Shown piece after piece: positions 7,443 to 17,226 of a DNA stretch of 40,867 nt (positions within the stretch are counted from its first letter, which is position 1; the number at the start of each line of letters is the position of its first letter). The stretch covers positions 1 through 40,867 of the forward strand of contig NZ_JAHCDD010000054.1 of assembly GCF_018413525.1 (NCBI RefSeq), read 5' to 3'. Source of the stretch: Acidovorax sp. CCYZU-2555 (lineage in GTDB: Bacteria; Pseudomonadota; Gammaproteobacteria; Burkholderiales; Burkholderiaceae_C). The translations under genes were made by a program, and so were the position numbers. The notes beneath the pieces are model-generated. The model saw only the letters and a program-made list of their open reading frames with translations, was not told where the DNA came from and searched no databases.

Positions 7443-8720
7443 ATGAACTTCGGAAATTCTGCAGAAGAGACCGCCCTTCCACGCATCCATACGGCGCCAC
7501 CTGCGCCAGACACAATCCTAGCCGCAGTCCAAGGTTTGATTTTCTCCATCAGAATCGGCGATTTATCTTGGTTTAAAAAAATCATGAATGATAACGACCG
7601 CATATTTTCATCTGATATTTTAAACAAACATGAAATTCTCCATCAGGCCGTATTTGAATTACAGCCAGAAATGGTTAAGACTCTGTTAGATCGCGAGTGC
7701 AAGCCAGATATCGACGGTCTTCACAGCACTGGGCATACACCGTTATCTCTCGCATTCGAAAAGCTTGAACCCGACTCCTCTTCAGATCACTATCAAATCA
7801 TTGATTTACTGATGGAAAATGGTGCAAATACTAAAGTTTTTTTTCCAAATGGACTTACTCCATGGTCGACTGCGGTTTCCACAAATGATTTAGCCCTAGC
7901 CGAATTACTTTTGAAACATTGCGCAGATCCCAATGAAACTAATATATATGGCACGACACCGATTGGACATGCAGCCGACAAGAGAAATTCTGAAATGGTA
8001 GATCTATTGATAAGAGCCAAAGCGGAAGTCAATTCACCTCTCAATGCAAGCCTGTTCAATGATCCGCTGCGCACGATACTGGGGGTCGGATGTGGCAAGG
8101 ATAACACGCCCGAAAAAATTAAAATTGTACAATCAATAGTGGCCGCCGGTTCAAAAATAAAAATAGACCACATAGATTGGTGCTTCGGAGATAATGATCT
8201 CTTAAATATACTGGCTGGCGGTAATATCGACACAGAAGACTCCTCGGGAATAACTGCGCGCGAGGTAATTCTCGATAATATGAAAATTCAAATCTCTGAT
8301 CCAACCTATGAACAGAATCTGCCGCTGGAGACAGCCAATATAGAATTTGATGCGTGGCAATTGAACTATAAACAGAATCTGGTGCTGGATATAGCTAATA
8401 GAGAATTTGATGCGGGGCATTTGAATCTTGTTAAGGTTTTACTGGACTCCATCGAAGACTCTGAAGAGAAGAAGGCCTTCATTTCCCACAGATTGAAAAC
8501 GGCTGAGGAAAACGGTATATATCTCAAACTGAATGCACCACAGAAACTGGGAGTACTTTTCGGCGCAGAACTCCACGCCGAGACGGGAACAACCGCTGTG
8601 GAGATCGTCAACGACGCCCAGACGGAAACCAGCAAAACGCCCTCGAAAGAAGAATCGCATGAGCCAGACGCTACCGACGAAAATCTCGATGCGGTCTTGA
8701 TTGGCACGGCGGAATATTGA
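7443..8720 (+). CDS. Ankyrin-repeat protein A
   Basis: A 425-residue protein, markedly more AT-rich than its surroundings, with non-host-like codon use (many ATA, TTA, AAA). Residues about 55-235 contain four or five ankyrin repeats, for example GHTPLSLAFEKLEP, NGLTPWSTAVSTNDLALAELLLKHCADPN and YGTTPIGHAADKRNSEMVDLLIRAKAEVN. No signal peptide or membrane segment is seen. The first 14 residues (MNFGNSAEETALPR) and the tail ATDEN-DAVLIG...EY are shared with the paralog at 10468, while the middle diverges. Residues 291-330 are a tandem 20-residue duplication absent from the paralog. The ATG is preceded by a weak ribosome binding site but by a conserved leader. Ankyrin proteins mediate protein-protein contacts; a secreted effector or host-interaction role is possible but unproven. 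Confidence 0.8.
   Translation: MNFGNSAEETALPRIHTAPPAPDTILAAVQGLIFSIRIGDLSWFKKIMNDNDRIFSSDILNKHEILHQAVFELQPEMVKTLLDRECKPDIDGLHSTGHTPLSLAFEKLEPDSSSDHYQIIDLLMENGANTKVFFPNGLTPWSTAVSTNDLALAELLLKHCADPNETNIYGTTPIGHAADKRNSEMVDLLIRAKAEVNSPLNASLFNDPLRTILGVGCGKDNTPEKIKIVQSIVAAGSKIKIDHIDWCFGDNDLLNILAGGNIDTEDSSGITAREVILDNMKIQISDPTYEQNLPLETANIEFDAWQLNYKQNLVLDIANREFDAGHLNLVKVLLDSIEDSEEKKAFISHRLKTAEENGIYLKLNAPQKLGVLFGAELHAETGTTAVEIVNDAQTETSKTPSKEESHEPDATDENLDAVLIGTAEY
8313..8432 (+). repeat. 60-bp in-frame tandem duplication inside ankyrin gene A
   Basis: Two adjacent 60-base units each encode QNL-L--AN-EFDA--LN. Only one such segment, itself diverged, is present at the matching position in ankyrin gene B (about 11340-11400). 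Confidence 0.75.
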
Positions 8721-8751
8721 ACGCAGAAACAGTTGTCGCACCCGGCGCAAA

Positions 8752-8776
8752 ACATCGCATCCGGCGCGTGCGATGT
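8752..8776 (+). other. Conserved hairpin 3' of ankyrin gene A
   Basis: ACATCGCA and TGCGATGT form a perfect 8-bp stem with a 9-base loop 31 bases after the stop codon. The same stem with one loop change lies at 12083-12107 after gene B. There is no T run, so it is more likely an mRNA 3' structure or a processing site than a classical terminator. Confidence 0.5.
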
Positions 8777-8901
8777 CTGGACTCTGCAAGATGGCAAGCG
8801 ACCTGGCTTGCTCAAGCCATAGTTCGCGAAAGAATCACTTTGGGGGCCATGGGCGGGCGAACAGGAAACGTTTCGTCCTAAAACGCTCTTCGACATGCTT
8901 G

Positions 8902-8907
8902 TATGTT
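8902..8907 (+). promoter_or_regulatory. -10 half of the IS110 end-junction promoter
   Basis: TATGTT near the left end of the element. It pairs with TTGACT at 10066-10071 only after the ends are joined. In the integrated state the upstream sequence in the ankyrin flank offers no good -35 at the right spacing. Confidence 0.6.
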
Positions 8908-8908
8908 T

Positions 8909-10071
<1,163 letters not shown>

Positions 10072-10296
10072 TCAAAGACGGTTACTCAGGGCGAACCGGG
10101 TGGAGGGCACGACACCTCCAGTACGTCCGCCCTGAGGTTCTATGGTTTGCGTTAAGCGTTCTGCCGTTTTTCGCAGCTTTGTTCACCTTCAGCAATTGTC
10201 CAGCTACGTTCAGCGTGAACAGTTCCCCGTTCGCCCTGAGCCTTGCATGCCCCATCCAAAGATCTACACCCCCATGGTTCGGTATCGCACGCCCCA

Positions 10297-10325
10297 TTGA
10301 TAGCTATAGACTATTAGTTTATAAT
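10297..10325 (+). promoter_or_regulatory. Strong sigma-70 promoter of ankyrin gene B
   Basis: TTGATA (10297-10302), 17 bases, then a perfect TATAAT (10320-10325). The predicted leader is about 135 bases and contains the same CTGCTGC/GCAGCAG hairpin as copy A. A better -10 than copy A suggests higher expression, if the strain transcribes it. Confidence 0.6.
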
Positions 10326-10467
10326 ATTCATTAGCAAAAGCTGTCAGCGCTTCCCTTTTCAGACGCCATGGCCTGCTGCCAGTCACCCTGAGCAGCAGCG
10401 GGTTCCAGGGCCAAATGTCGAAGAACGGACATGCTTTGTTCATTCATCACCTCCCCGGATCAACACC

Positions 10468-12051
10468 ATGAACTTCGGAAATTCTGCAGAAGAGACCGCC
10501 CTCCCACGCACCCATACGTCGCCACCTGCGCCAGACAAAATCCAAGCCGCAGTCGAAAGTTTGATTTCTGCCATAAGCATCGGCGATTTATCTTCGTTTA
10601 AAAAAATCATCAATGATAACGACCGCATATTTTCATCTTATATTTTAAATAGATATGAAATTATCCATAAGGCCGTATCTGAATTACAGCCAGAAATGGT
10701 TAGGATTTTGTTAGATCGCGAGTGCAAGCCAGATATCGATCGCCTTAACAAATTTGGTGGGTATACACCGTTATTTTTGGCAATCTCAGAGCTTAAACCC
10801 AAATCCTCTTCAGTTAGATATCAAATCATTGATTTACTGATGGAAAAAGGTGCAAATACAAAAATTCTTAATCCAGAAACATTTTCTCTATGGACGAGTG
10901 CGGTTTTAAAAAATGATTTAGACCTAGCCGAATTACTTTTGAAACATCGCGCAGATCCCAATGAAGTTGATTGCCTTAGAGTGACACCTATTGGAAATGC
11001 AGCCCTCAACAGTACTTCTGAAATGGTAGATCTATTGATAAAAGCCAAAGCGGATGTCAATTCATTTCCCAATGAAAACCGGTTCGATGATCCGCTGCAA
11101 GCGATACGGTGTCTCGGACGTAAAGGCATTAGCATGCGCGAAAAAATGAAAATTGTAGAATCAGTAGTGGCCGCCGGGTCAAAAATAACAACAAACCACA
11201 TTCATCTCTGTTTCGGAAGCTATGATTTCTTAAATATACTGGCTGGCGGCAATATCGACACAGAAGACTCCTTGAGAAACACTGCGCGCGAGAAAATTCC
11301 CAATGAGATGGGAATCAAAATCTCTGATTCAACCCTTGTACAGATTCTGGCGCTGGAGACAGCCATTAGTAAAATTAATGCTGAGCATTTGAATCTTGTT
11401 AATATTTTACGGGATTCAATCCAAGACTCTGAAGAGAAGAAGGCCTTCATTTCCAACAAATTGAATACGGCTGTGGAAACAGGCAACTATATCGAATTGG
11501 ATTTAATGCAGGATCTGGGAGGGGTTTTCAACGCAAAACGCCACACCGAGAAGAAAGCAACCGCTGTGAAGATCGTCACAAACGCCCAGAAGGAAACCAG
11601 CAAAAAGCCCTGGATAGAAGAAATCCTCAAAAAAATCGACGAAAAAATCGACGAAAAAATCTCCCTTGATAGAGCATCATTAATTCAGCTAGAAGAAATT
11701 CTTATCAAGCAATTCTTCAGTAAATACTTCGCTCAATACGAATTGAATTCGGAAAAATATTGCGAGACAATTTACAAAAAAGACAAGGACAATCACAAGC
11801 TCGAAACCCCCGAAGAAAAGGTATTTTTTACTGCCTTGATGGACGACCTGGAATCACCGATTCATATCGAGACCACGTTGGGCGCACTAGTGCATTTCAT
11901 TGCTGAGAATGGGGCAATCGACGAGGAGCTGCCGACAACCGACAAACCCGATGCCAGCGAAACCGCACAAGCGCCTGCTGATTTGCTTGAGCCAGCCGCT
12001 ACCGACGAAAATGTCGATGCGGTCTTGATTGGCAACACGCCGGAATATTGA
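10468..12051 (+). CDS. Ankyrin-repeat protein B
   Basis: A 527-residue, AT-rich paralog of the protein at 7443. The N-terminus (MNFGNSAEETALPRTHTSPP) and residues about 55-235, with repeats such as GYTPLFLAISELKP and LAELLLKHRADPNE, align throughout. It has about 100 extra residues near the C-terminus: a Lys/Glu-rich segment with KKIDEKIDEKIS and a helical region (FFSKYFAQYEL...EEKVFFTALMDDLESP). The tail again ends ATDENVDAVLIG...EY. The two copies thus keep both termini and change the inner parts. No signal peptide or membrane segment is seen. A function cannot be assigned beyond protein binding through ankyrin repeats; conserved termini could serve secretion or partner recognition. Confidence 0.8.
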   Translation: MNFGNSAEETALPRTHTSPPAPDKIQAAVESLISAISIGDLSSFKKIINDNDRIFSSYILNRYEIIHKAVSELQPEMVRILLDRECKPDIDRLNKFGGYTPLFLAISELKPKSSSVRYQIIDLLMEKGANTKILNPETFSLWTSAVLKNDLDLAELLLKHRADPNEVDCLRVTPIGNAALNSTSEMVDLLIKAKADVNSFPNENRFDDPLQAIRCLGRKGISMREKMKIVESVVAAGSKITTNHIHLCFGSYDFLNILAGGNIDTEDSLRNTAREKIPNEMGIKISDSTLVQILALETAISKINAEHLNLVNILRDSIQDSEEKKAFISNKLNTAVETGNYIELDLMQDLGGVFNAKRHTEKKATAVKIVTNAQKETSKKPWIEEILKKIDEKIDEKISLDRASLIQLEEILIKQFFSKYFAQYELNSEKYCETIYKKDKDNHKLETPEEKVFFTALMDDLESPIHIETTLGALVHFIAENGAIDEELPTTDKPDASETAQAPADLLEPAATDENVDAVLIGNTPEY

Positions 12052-12082
12052 ACGCAGAAACAGGTGTCGCACCCGGCGCAAA

Positions 12083-12107
12083 ACATCGCATCCTGCGCGT
12101 GCGATGT
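12083..12107 (+). other. Conserved hairpin 3' of ankyrin gene B
   Basis: Perfect ACATCGCA/TGCGATGT stem with a 9-base loop, at the same distance from the stop codon as in copy A. Confidence 0.45.
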
Positions 12108-12309
12108 CTGGACTCTGCAAGATGCCAAGCGACCTGGCTTGCTCAAGCCATAGTGCGCGAAAGAATCACCTTGAGGGCCATGGGCGGGAGAACAGGAAAG
12201 GTTTCATCCCAAAACGCTGTTCGACGGGCTCAGGGCGAAACGGGTGGGATGGGCACGACGAGCCAGTCGATGTCCTCATCCCAGCTCCTCGCCCTTTCTT
12301 TTTTGAAGT

Positions 12310-12693
12310 TTGGTTGATGGAGACCAAACCATACAAGCCTGTCTCCTGCGCACTGGTCTGGCGGAACTGTTCCGGCGTGGTGGGCGCCAGTTCCATCCCT
12401 ATGTCATGCAGCTGTTTCTTCACCGAGCCAACTCGCTGCAGCGGGTCACGCAGCTGGCGCTGGGCGGCCAGCATGTGGTGTTCACTTCCGAACTGGACGT
12501 GGCGGCCGAGCTGGCCTCGGGCCAGCTGGTCTTCATTCCGGTGCGCGATCGCGGCGCAGAACCCCAGGAGATCGCCGTGGCCGTGGATGCGACCAAGCCG
12601 ATTGGTCCCATCGTCAAGCTGGTATCCGAGCGCTTGATCGCGGCGCTGGAAGACTGCCTCGCGGCGGCGCGCGCACAGCCCTCCGCGCCGTGA
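12310..12693 (+). pseudogene. 3' remnant of a LysR-type regulator
   Basis: About 100 residues resemble the second half of a LysR effector-binding domain: LALGGQHVVFTSELDVAAEL, followed by ASGQLVFIPV and a final helix VKLVSERLIAAL. The DNA-binding half and the first effector subdomain are missing, and the only possible start is a TTG without a ribosome binding site. The break lies just after the tandem ankyrin unit, suggesting that its arrival removed the 5' part. The left limit given is the open frame, not a true gene start. Assignment to LysR is by pattern only. Confidence 0.55.
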
Positions 12694-12709
12694 CGCTGCA
12701 GGACAGCGT

Positions 12710-13663
12710 CTAGCCCAGCGCCCGTCGAACGGCGGCGCCGGCCTCGTCGAACAGCCGCCGCGCCGCGGGCGCCAGCCCCAGCATGTGCATGCACGCATGG
12801 ACCATTCCCGGCAGGCGCACGGCCTGCACCGCCACGCCCTCGCCCTGCAGGCGCCGCGCATAGGCTTCGGCCTCGTCGCGCAGCGGGTCGTACTCGCAAC
12901 TGATCACCGTGGCCGGCGGCAGGCCGGCCAGGCTGTCGGCACGCAGCGGCGACACCTGCTCCAGCCGCCCCTGCGCGGGATGCGCAAGATAGGCGCCGTA
13001 GCAGTACGCCATTGCCGCACGCGTCAGGGCGTGGCCCTCGCCGAAACTGTCGAACGACGGCGAGTCCATCGCCGCATCGAGCGCGGGATACAGCAGCAGT
13101 TGATGCGCAATCGCCGGCGCACCGGCCGCGCCCCAGCCGTCGCCCTGCCGTGCGGCCAGGCAGGCCGCGGCCGCGAGGTTGCCGCCCGCGCTGTCGCCGG
13201 CCACGCCGATGCGGCGGGGGTCCAGTCCCAGTACCTGGGCCTGCGCGAAAGTCCAGGCCAGCGCATCGCAGAAGTCGTGCAGCGGCACCGGAAAGCGGTG
13301 CTCGGGCGCGAGCCGGTAATCCACCGAGATCACCACCGCCCCAGTGGCCACGGCCAGCGCGCGGCATGGGTTGTCGTAGAGCTCCATGGAACCCAGGCAC
13401 CAGCCACCGCCATGGGCGAAGACCAGCGCCGGCTGGGTCCCGCCATGGGCCGACGGCCAGTAGAGACGCAGGCGCAGCGGGGCGCCGTCGCGCGCGCGCA
13501 GCGTGAAGTTCCCGGTGCGCGCGACGGGCTCCTGCGGGCCGTGCAGGGCGCGCAGTCCGGCGTCTGTGGCCTGGCGCAGCTGCGCCAGCGTGGGCGGTGT
13601 CGCGGGCTGGGGCATCCGGGCCTGCGCCTGCAGATAGCGCGCGATGTCAGCGTCCAGGGCCAT
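12710..13663 (-). CDS. Alpha/beta hydrolase, hormone-sensitive-lipase-like esterase
   Basis: A 317-residue esterase of the alpha/beta hydrolase-3 (HSL) family. The oxyanion motif HGGG is at 84-87, nucleophile S158 in GDSAGG, the acid D259 in EYDPLRDEAE, and H289 in GMVHACMH, so the catalytic set is complete. The family cleaves short-chain esters and related lactones. ATG at 13663 starts two bases after the stop of the upstream hydrolase gene, so they are co-transcribed. It converges with the LysR remnant. Confidence 0.88.
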   Translation of the reverse strand: MALDADIARYLQAQARMPQPATPPTLAQLRQATDAGLRALHGPQEPVARTGNFTLRARDGAPLRLRLYWPSAHGGTQPALVFAHGGGWCLGSMELYDNPCRALAVATGAVVISVDYRLAPEHRFPVPLHDFCDALAWTFAQAQVLGLDPRRIGVAGDSAGGNLAAAACLAARQGDGWGAAGAPAIAHQLLLYPALDAAMDSPSFDSFGEGHALTRAAMAYCYGAYLAHPAQGRLEQVSPLRADSLAGLPPATVISCEYDPLRDEAEAYARRLQGEGVAVQAVRLPGMVHACMHMLGLAPAARRLFDEAGAAVRRALG

Positions 13664-13665
13664 GG

Positions 13666-14550
13666 TCACAGCGTCCTTTGCAGGAAAGGCAGCAGTGCCG
13701 CGATGAAGGGCTGGGCGGCCTCCTCCATGATGAAGTGGCCGCAGTCCGGCACGATCACGCCGCACAGATCGTCGGCATGGCCGCGCAGCGTGACCAGGGG
13801 CGCATCGCCGGTGGCGTGCTCGGCGCCTATGGCCAGCACCGGCATGGTGAGCGCGCGCTGCGCGCGTTCGCGGTTCTGGCGCATGGTCTCGGGAATCGCG
13901 CGGTAGTAGGCAAAACCGCCGCGCAGCCCGCCGGGCGCCGAGTAGGCATCGACATAGACATCGACGGCCACACGGTCGCGCCGCAGCGACCAGCGGTTGA
14001 ACATGAATTCCAGGTAGGCGCGTTCACGGCCCGCAATCAAGGTCTCGGGCAGATCGGCGAGCTGGTTGAACATGAAATGCCACAGGAAGATGTTCTGCTC
14101 GGGCGGCGCGAAGATGCTGGGCTCGGGCGCCAGGCCGGGGATCACCGCCTCCGTCAGCGCCAGCGACTGCACGGCCTGGGGCTGGTCGCTGGCCAGCGCA
14201 TAGGCAACCCACATGCCCACGTCGTGGCCTGCTACCTGGTAGCGCGCATGGCCCAGCGCCAGCATGGTGCGGTGCAGCGTCTGCGCGATGGCGCCCGTGT
14301 CGTAGCCCGTGTCGGGCCGGTCCGAGAAACCCGTGCCGGGCGGATCGACGGCAATCGCCTGAAAGCCCTGCGCGGCCAGCGCCTGCATGACATGGCGCCA
14401 GGCATACCAGGTCTGCGGCCAGCCCGGAATGAGCAGCACGGGCGCGCCCTGCCCGGCCGTGACGCAGTGGATGCGGTGGCCATCGATGCGCACATAGTCG
14501 TGGGAAAAAGCGTCCTGCGCGGGCGCGAGAGTCGAAGGGATAGCGTTCAT
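13666..14550 (-). CDS. Alpha/beta hydrolase, epoxide hydrolase/haloacid-dehalogenase-like
   Basis: A 294-residue hydrolase. IPGWPQTWYAWR gives the oxyanion region, D110 in GHDVGMW is the expected Asp nucleophile (rather than Ser), and the C-terminal DCGHFIMEE carries the His. An Asp nucleophile with this cap region points to epoxide hydrolase or haloacetate-dehalogenase-type chemistry. It is the middle gene of an operon with the TIM-barrel isomerase (30 bases upstream) and the esterase (2 bases downstream), probably controlled by the divergent TetR protein. Confidence 0.85.
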   Translation of the reverse strand: MNAIPSTLAPAQDAFSHDYVRIDGHRIHCVTAGQGAPVLLIPGWPQTWYAWRHVMQALAAQGFQAIAVDPPGTGFSDRPDTGYDTGAIAQTLHRTMLALGHARYQVAGHDVGMWVAYALASDQPQAVQSLALTEAVIPGLAPEPSIFAPPEQNIFLWHFMFNQLADLPETLIAGRERAYLEFMFNRWSLRRDRVAVDVYVDAYSAPGGLRGGFAYYRAIPETMRQNRERAQRALTMPVLAIGAEHATGDAPLVTLRGHADDLCGVIVPDCGHFIMEEAAQPFIAALLPFLQRTL

Positions 14551-14580
14551 TTTGGGGTCCGAATCGGGATGCGAGGGCGC

Positions 14581-15636
14581 TCAGGCGATGCCGAGCATGG
14601 CGTTGATCTGGCGCTGATTGACGGGTGCGCCGGCGAAGTCGTCGAAGATCCTGTCGGTCACGCGAATGATGTGGCGATTGATGAAGTCCACGCCTTCGCG
14701 TGCGCCGTCTTCCTGGTCCTTGAGGCAGCACTCCCACTCCAGGGAGGCCCAGCCCTGGAAGTCGTACTGGGCGAACTTGGAGAAGATGGCCTTGAAGTCC
14801 ACCTGCCCGTCGCCCAGCGAGCGAAAGCGCCCGGCGCGATCGAGCCACGACGAGTAGCCGCCGTAGATACCCTGGCGCCCGCTGGGCAGGAACTCCGCAT
14901 CCTTCACATGGAACATGCGGATGTGCTCGCGGTAGATGTCGATGTAGTCGAGGTAGTTCAGCTGCTGCAGCACGAAGTGACTGGGATCGAACAGGATCTT
15001 GCAGCGCTGATGCTGGCCTACCAATTCATGGAAACGCTCGAAGCTTGTGCCGTCGTGCAGGTCTTCGCTGGGGTGAATCTCGTAGCAGAGGTTCACGCCC
15101 TGCGCGTCGCAGGCATCCAGGATGGGGCGCCAGCGGCGTGCGAGCTCCTCGAACGCGGTCTCGATCAGACCGGCCGGGCGCTGCGGGAACGGAAACAGAT
15201 AGGGCCAGACGAACGAGCCCGAGAACGTGCCCATGTCCGTGAGCCCCATGCGGCGCGAGGCGCTGGCCGAGAGCTTGAGTTGCTCCAGCGCCCAGGCAGT
15301 TCGCGCCGCCGGATTGCCGCGCAAGGCCTCGGGAGCGAAGCTGTCGCACATGGCGTCGTAGGCGGGGTGCACGGCGACGAGCTGGCCGAAGATGTGCGTG
15401 GTCAGCTCGCTGGCCACCAGGCCGTGCGAGGCCAGCATGCCGGTGACGTCGTCGCAGTAGGTCTGGCTTTGCGCGGCCGTGGCCACGTCGAACAGGCGCA
15501 GGTCCCAGGCGGGAATCTGCAAGGCCTTGAAGCCCACGCCCGCGGCCCAGCGCGCGATGTCTTCCAGTGAATTGAATGGTGCCTTGTCGTCGGCGAATTG
15601 CGCGAGATGAAGGCTAGGGCCCTTGATGGTCTGCAT
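14581..15636 (-). CDS. Sugar phosphate isomerase/epimerase family protein (xylose isomerase-like TIM barrel)
   Basis: A 351-residue TIM-barrel protein of the AP-endonuclease-2/IolE-like group. Metal-binding acids and histidines of the family are visible in NLCYEIHPSEDLHDG, LFDPSHFVLQQ, MFHVKDAEF and ASLEWEC. Members act on sugars, inositol derivatives or ketoacids; the substrate cannot be set. The ATG at 15636 follows AAGGAA. It is the first gene of the operon with the two hydrolases. The promoter region carries a 9-bp inverted repeat shared with the divergent TetR gene. Confidence 0.85.
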   Translation of the reverse strand: MQTIKGPSLHLAQFADDKAPFNSLEDIARWAAGVGFKALQIPAWDLRLFDVATAAQSQTYCDDVTGMLASHGLVASELTTHIFGQLVAVHPAYDAMCDSFAPEALRGNPAARTAWALEQLKLSASASRRMGLTDMGTFSGSFVWPYLFPFPQRPAGLIETAFEELARRWRPILDACDAQGVNLCYEIHPSEDLHDGTSFERFHELVGQHQRCKILFDPSHFVLQQLNYLDYIDIYREHIRMFHVKDAEFLPSGRQGIYGGYSSWLDRAGRFRSLGDGQVDFKAIFSKFAQYDFQGWASLEWECCLKDQEDGAREGVDFINRHIIRVTDRIFDDFAGAPVNQRQINAMLGIA

Positions 15637-15658
15637 GTGATTTTCCTTGGGTTGATGT

Positions 15659-15682
15659 ATTCTTTGTTGATCGACAAAGAAT
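15659..15682. promoter_or_regulatory. TetR-type operator in the divergent promoter region
   Basis: ATTCTTTGT and ACAAAGAAT form a perfect 9-bp inverted repeat with a 6-base spacer. It is 23 bases upstream of the isomerase start and about 100 bases upstream of the TetR start, a typical place for repression of both. Confidence 0.6.
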
Positions 15683-15782
15683 GGTATCACGCAAGCGACG
15701 CCGTTTTTGCAAACCCGGCGCGCGGCGCCGTCGATGGCACGCCGCTAAGATGCCGCACTGACTTTTGAAGAGGACAACACAC

Positions 15783-16391
15783 ATGGCCGGAAGACCCAGG
15801 GAATTCGACCGCGACCAGGCGCTGGAGCGCGCCATGCTGGCGTTCTGGCAGCGCGGCTACGAAGGCACGTCCATGGCGGACCTGGTCCAGGCCCTGGGCA
15901 TTGCTTCGGCGCGCATCTATGCGGCCTTCGGCAGCAAGCAGGCGCTGTTCCGCGAGGCCGTGCAGCGCTATGAGTCGGGCGCCGGCTGCTTCGCCGATCG
16001 CGCCCTGGCCGAAGAAACGCAGGTGCGCGACGCCATCGCGCGCATGCTGCTGGATGCGGCCACGGTCTATACCGAGCCCGGTCGGCCCCAGGGCTGCATG
16101 GTGGTCATGGCGGCAATCAATTTCGCGCAGGAAAACGAGGAAGTCGCCGCCTGGCTGGCGGGCCACCGCCGCCAGCGCACGCAGTCCATCATCGACCGCC
16201 TGCAGCGCGCAAAAGACGCGGGCCAGCTGCGCGAAACCACCGATGTGCAGGCCCTGGGCGACTTCTATGCCACGCAGCTGCACGGCATCTCGGTGCAGGC
16301 GCGCGACGGCGTATCGCGCCCGCGCCTGCTCGCGGCCTCAGAGATCGCCATGGGGGTGCTGGACCAGGCGTTGAGCCCAGCCACGCATTGA
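15783..16391 (+). CDS. TetR family transcriptional regulator
   Basis: A 202-residue repressor. The N-terminal helix-turn-helix is clear: GRPREFDRDQALERAMLAFW, then GYEGTSMADLVQALGIAS and IYAAFGSKQALFREAV. The ligand-binding domain resembles the TetR_C group found in COG1309 regulators such as AcrR/ComR-like proteins (EPGRPQGCMVVMAAINF). The ATG at 15783 follows GAAGAGGA and was preferred to the upstream TTG at 15765. It is divergent from the isomerase/hydrolase operon, its probable target. Confidence 0.92.
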   Translation: MAGRPREFDRDQALERAMLAFWQRGYEGTSMADLVQALGIASARIYAAFGSKQALFREAVQRYESGAGCFADRALAEETQVRDAIARMLLDAATVYTEPGRPQGCMVVMAAINFAQENEEVAAWLAGHRRQRTQSIIDRLQRAKDAGQLRETTDVQALGDFYATQLHGISVQARDGVSRPRLLAASEIAMGVLDQALSPATH

Positions 16392-16463
16392 CCCAAGGCC
16401 TCTTAAGCCCTCATGAGCTGGGTGGCAGTGAACGTTGCGCGCGCCACGCATCCGCGCGGGTTC

Positions 16464-16627
16464 TCACTTGAACAGCGCAGCAGATTCGGACAGGCCTTTG
16501 CATCGAGAAACTGCGCCGCGTTGTGCACCCGGCCCAGCGCGACACCCACGCACCACGGCCAGATAGCGATGAAGGCAGTCGTGCAGTCGCTGCCGCAGAG
16601 GTGTTCGTTGCCCTGCAACTGGTGCAC
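16464..16627 (-). pseudogene. Decayed duplicate of the yghU 3' end
   Basis: The reading frame QLQGNEHLCGS, then IAIWPW and VALGRVHNAAQFLDA matches residues near the C-terminus of the intact YghU protein at 18275-19054 (QLQDNEYLCGS, IAIWPW, VALGRVYNAAEFLDA), with many substitutions and a ~60-base deletion close to the stop. No start or thioredoxin-like domain is present. It lies in the same orientation as the intact gene, 1.8 kb away, with the GNAT-fosA-GNAT block between the two copies. Confidence 0.75.
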
Positions 16628-16636
16628 GGCAAGGCC

Positions 16637-17158
16637 TCACTCCAAGACGGGAACAAAACCGCAGCCTTGAAACAGGCGCTCGGAAGCCAGATTGCCCTGC
16701 GTGATACGCGCGCAGCACTGGCTCTGACCCGCCTGGTGCAATACGGCAAGGCTGTGCAACAACAGTGCGGTGGCGACGCCACGTTGCTGCGCCGCTTTTT
16801 CAACGACGACCAATGCAATCACAGGACAGGCGTAGGGCAAGTAGTCCGTGATCAGCAGGGCTGCGTCCAGAGCACCCGAAGACGACTCATGAACCAACGA
16901 AGCGGTGTCCATGAAGCGACCGTAGCGCCCACCCAGGATCGCCGAAACTTTTCCGAGAAAATCGTTTTCGGATGCTTCATCCGGCCCGCCAAGAAACGCG
17001 CGCTGCGAAATCATGGCAATCGCGGGACCATCCTGGCCGCGCACGGGCCGAAAGACATGCGAGTTCGATACCCCGCCATGCGGAGCAGGCAGATGCTGAT
17101 GCCACATTCTCGCAACGCGTGCATCATGAACATTCGACGTACGGTCTGGGTTTGACAT
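16637..17158 (-). CDS. GNAT family N-acetyltransferase
   Basis: A 173-residue protein. The GNAT domain begins near residue 35 ([20 protein letters not shown]); the acetyl-CoA loop reads [20 protein letters not shown] and the C-terminal motif is [20 protein letters not shown]. The substrate is unknown. ATG at 17158 has an AGGAGG about ten bases upstream; later internal starts are possible because the first 30 residues look unstructured. It lies between the yghU remnant and fosA, on the strand opposite to fosA. Confidence 0.8.
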   Translation of the reverse strand: MSNPDRTSNVHDARVARMWHQHLPAPHGGVSNSHVFRPVRGQDGPAIAMISQRAFLGGPDEASENDFLGKVSAILGGRYGRFMDTASLVHESSSGALDAALLITDYLPYACPVIALVVVEKAAQQRGVATALLLHSLAVLHQAGQSQCCARITQGNLASERLFQGCGFVPVLE

Positions 17159-17226
17159 ATCCCCTACCCTCCTGTTTCGAGAAACTGCGCCTGCCCCATA
17201 CCACCGACCACAAGAGAAACGAAAGA

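Larger units (their letters stand above)
6856..8899 (+). repeat. Tandem duplication, copy A (leader, ankyrin gene and 3' flank)
   Basis: From GAGGTTCCATGGTTTGCG onwards this segment aligns with 10134-12230: a shared upstream region, shared leader, a homologous ankyrin gene and a shared ~170-base 3' flank. Copy A differs by a 254-base repeat insertion at 6965-7218, and its 3' flank is interrupted by the IS110 element, resuming at 10087-10113. The coding parts have diverged considerably, so the duplication is not recent. Confidence 0.8.
10134..12259 (+). repeat. Tandem duplication, copy B
   Basis: Homologous to 6856-8899 plus 10087-10113. It lacks both the 254-base repeat in the leader and the IS110 in the 3' flank, and so acts as an empty-site reference. 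The 3' flank retains the TTCGACGGGCTCAGGGCG repeat core at 12220-12237, which corresponds to the IS110 target in copy A. Confidence 0.8.

Noticed and set aside
17176..17190. 15-base match (TCGAGAAACTGCGCC) between the fosA upstream region and the yghU remnant
   Set aside because: Too short to show a third duplication border, and flanking bases do not align.
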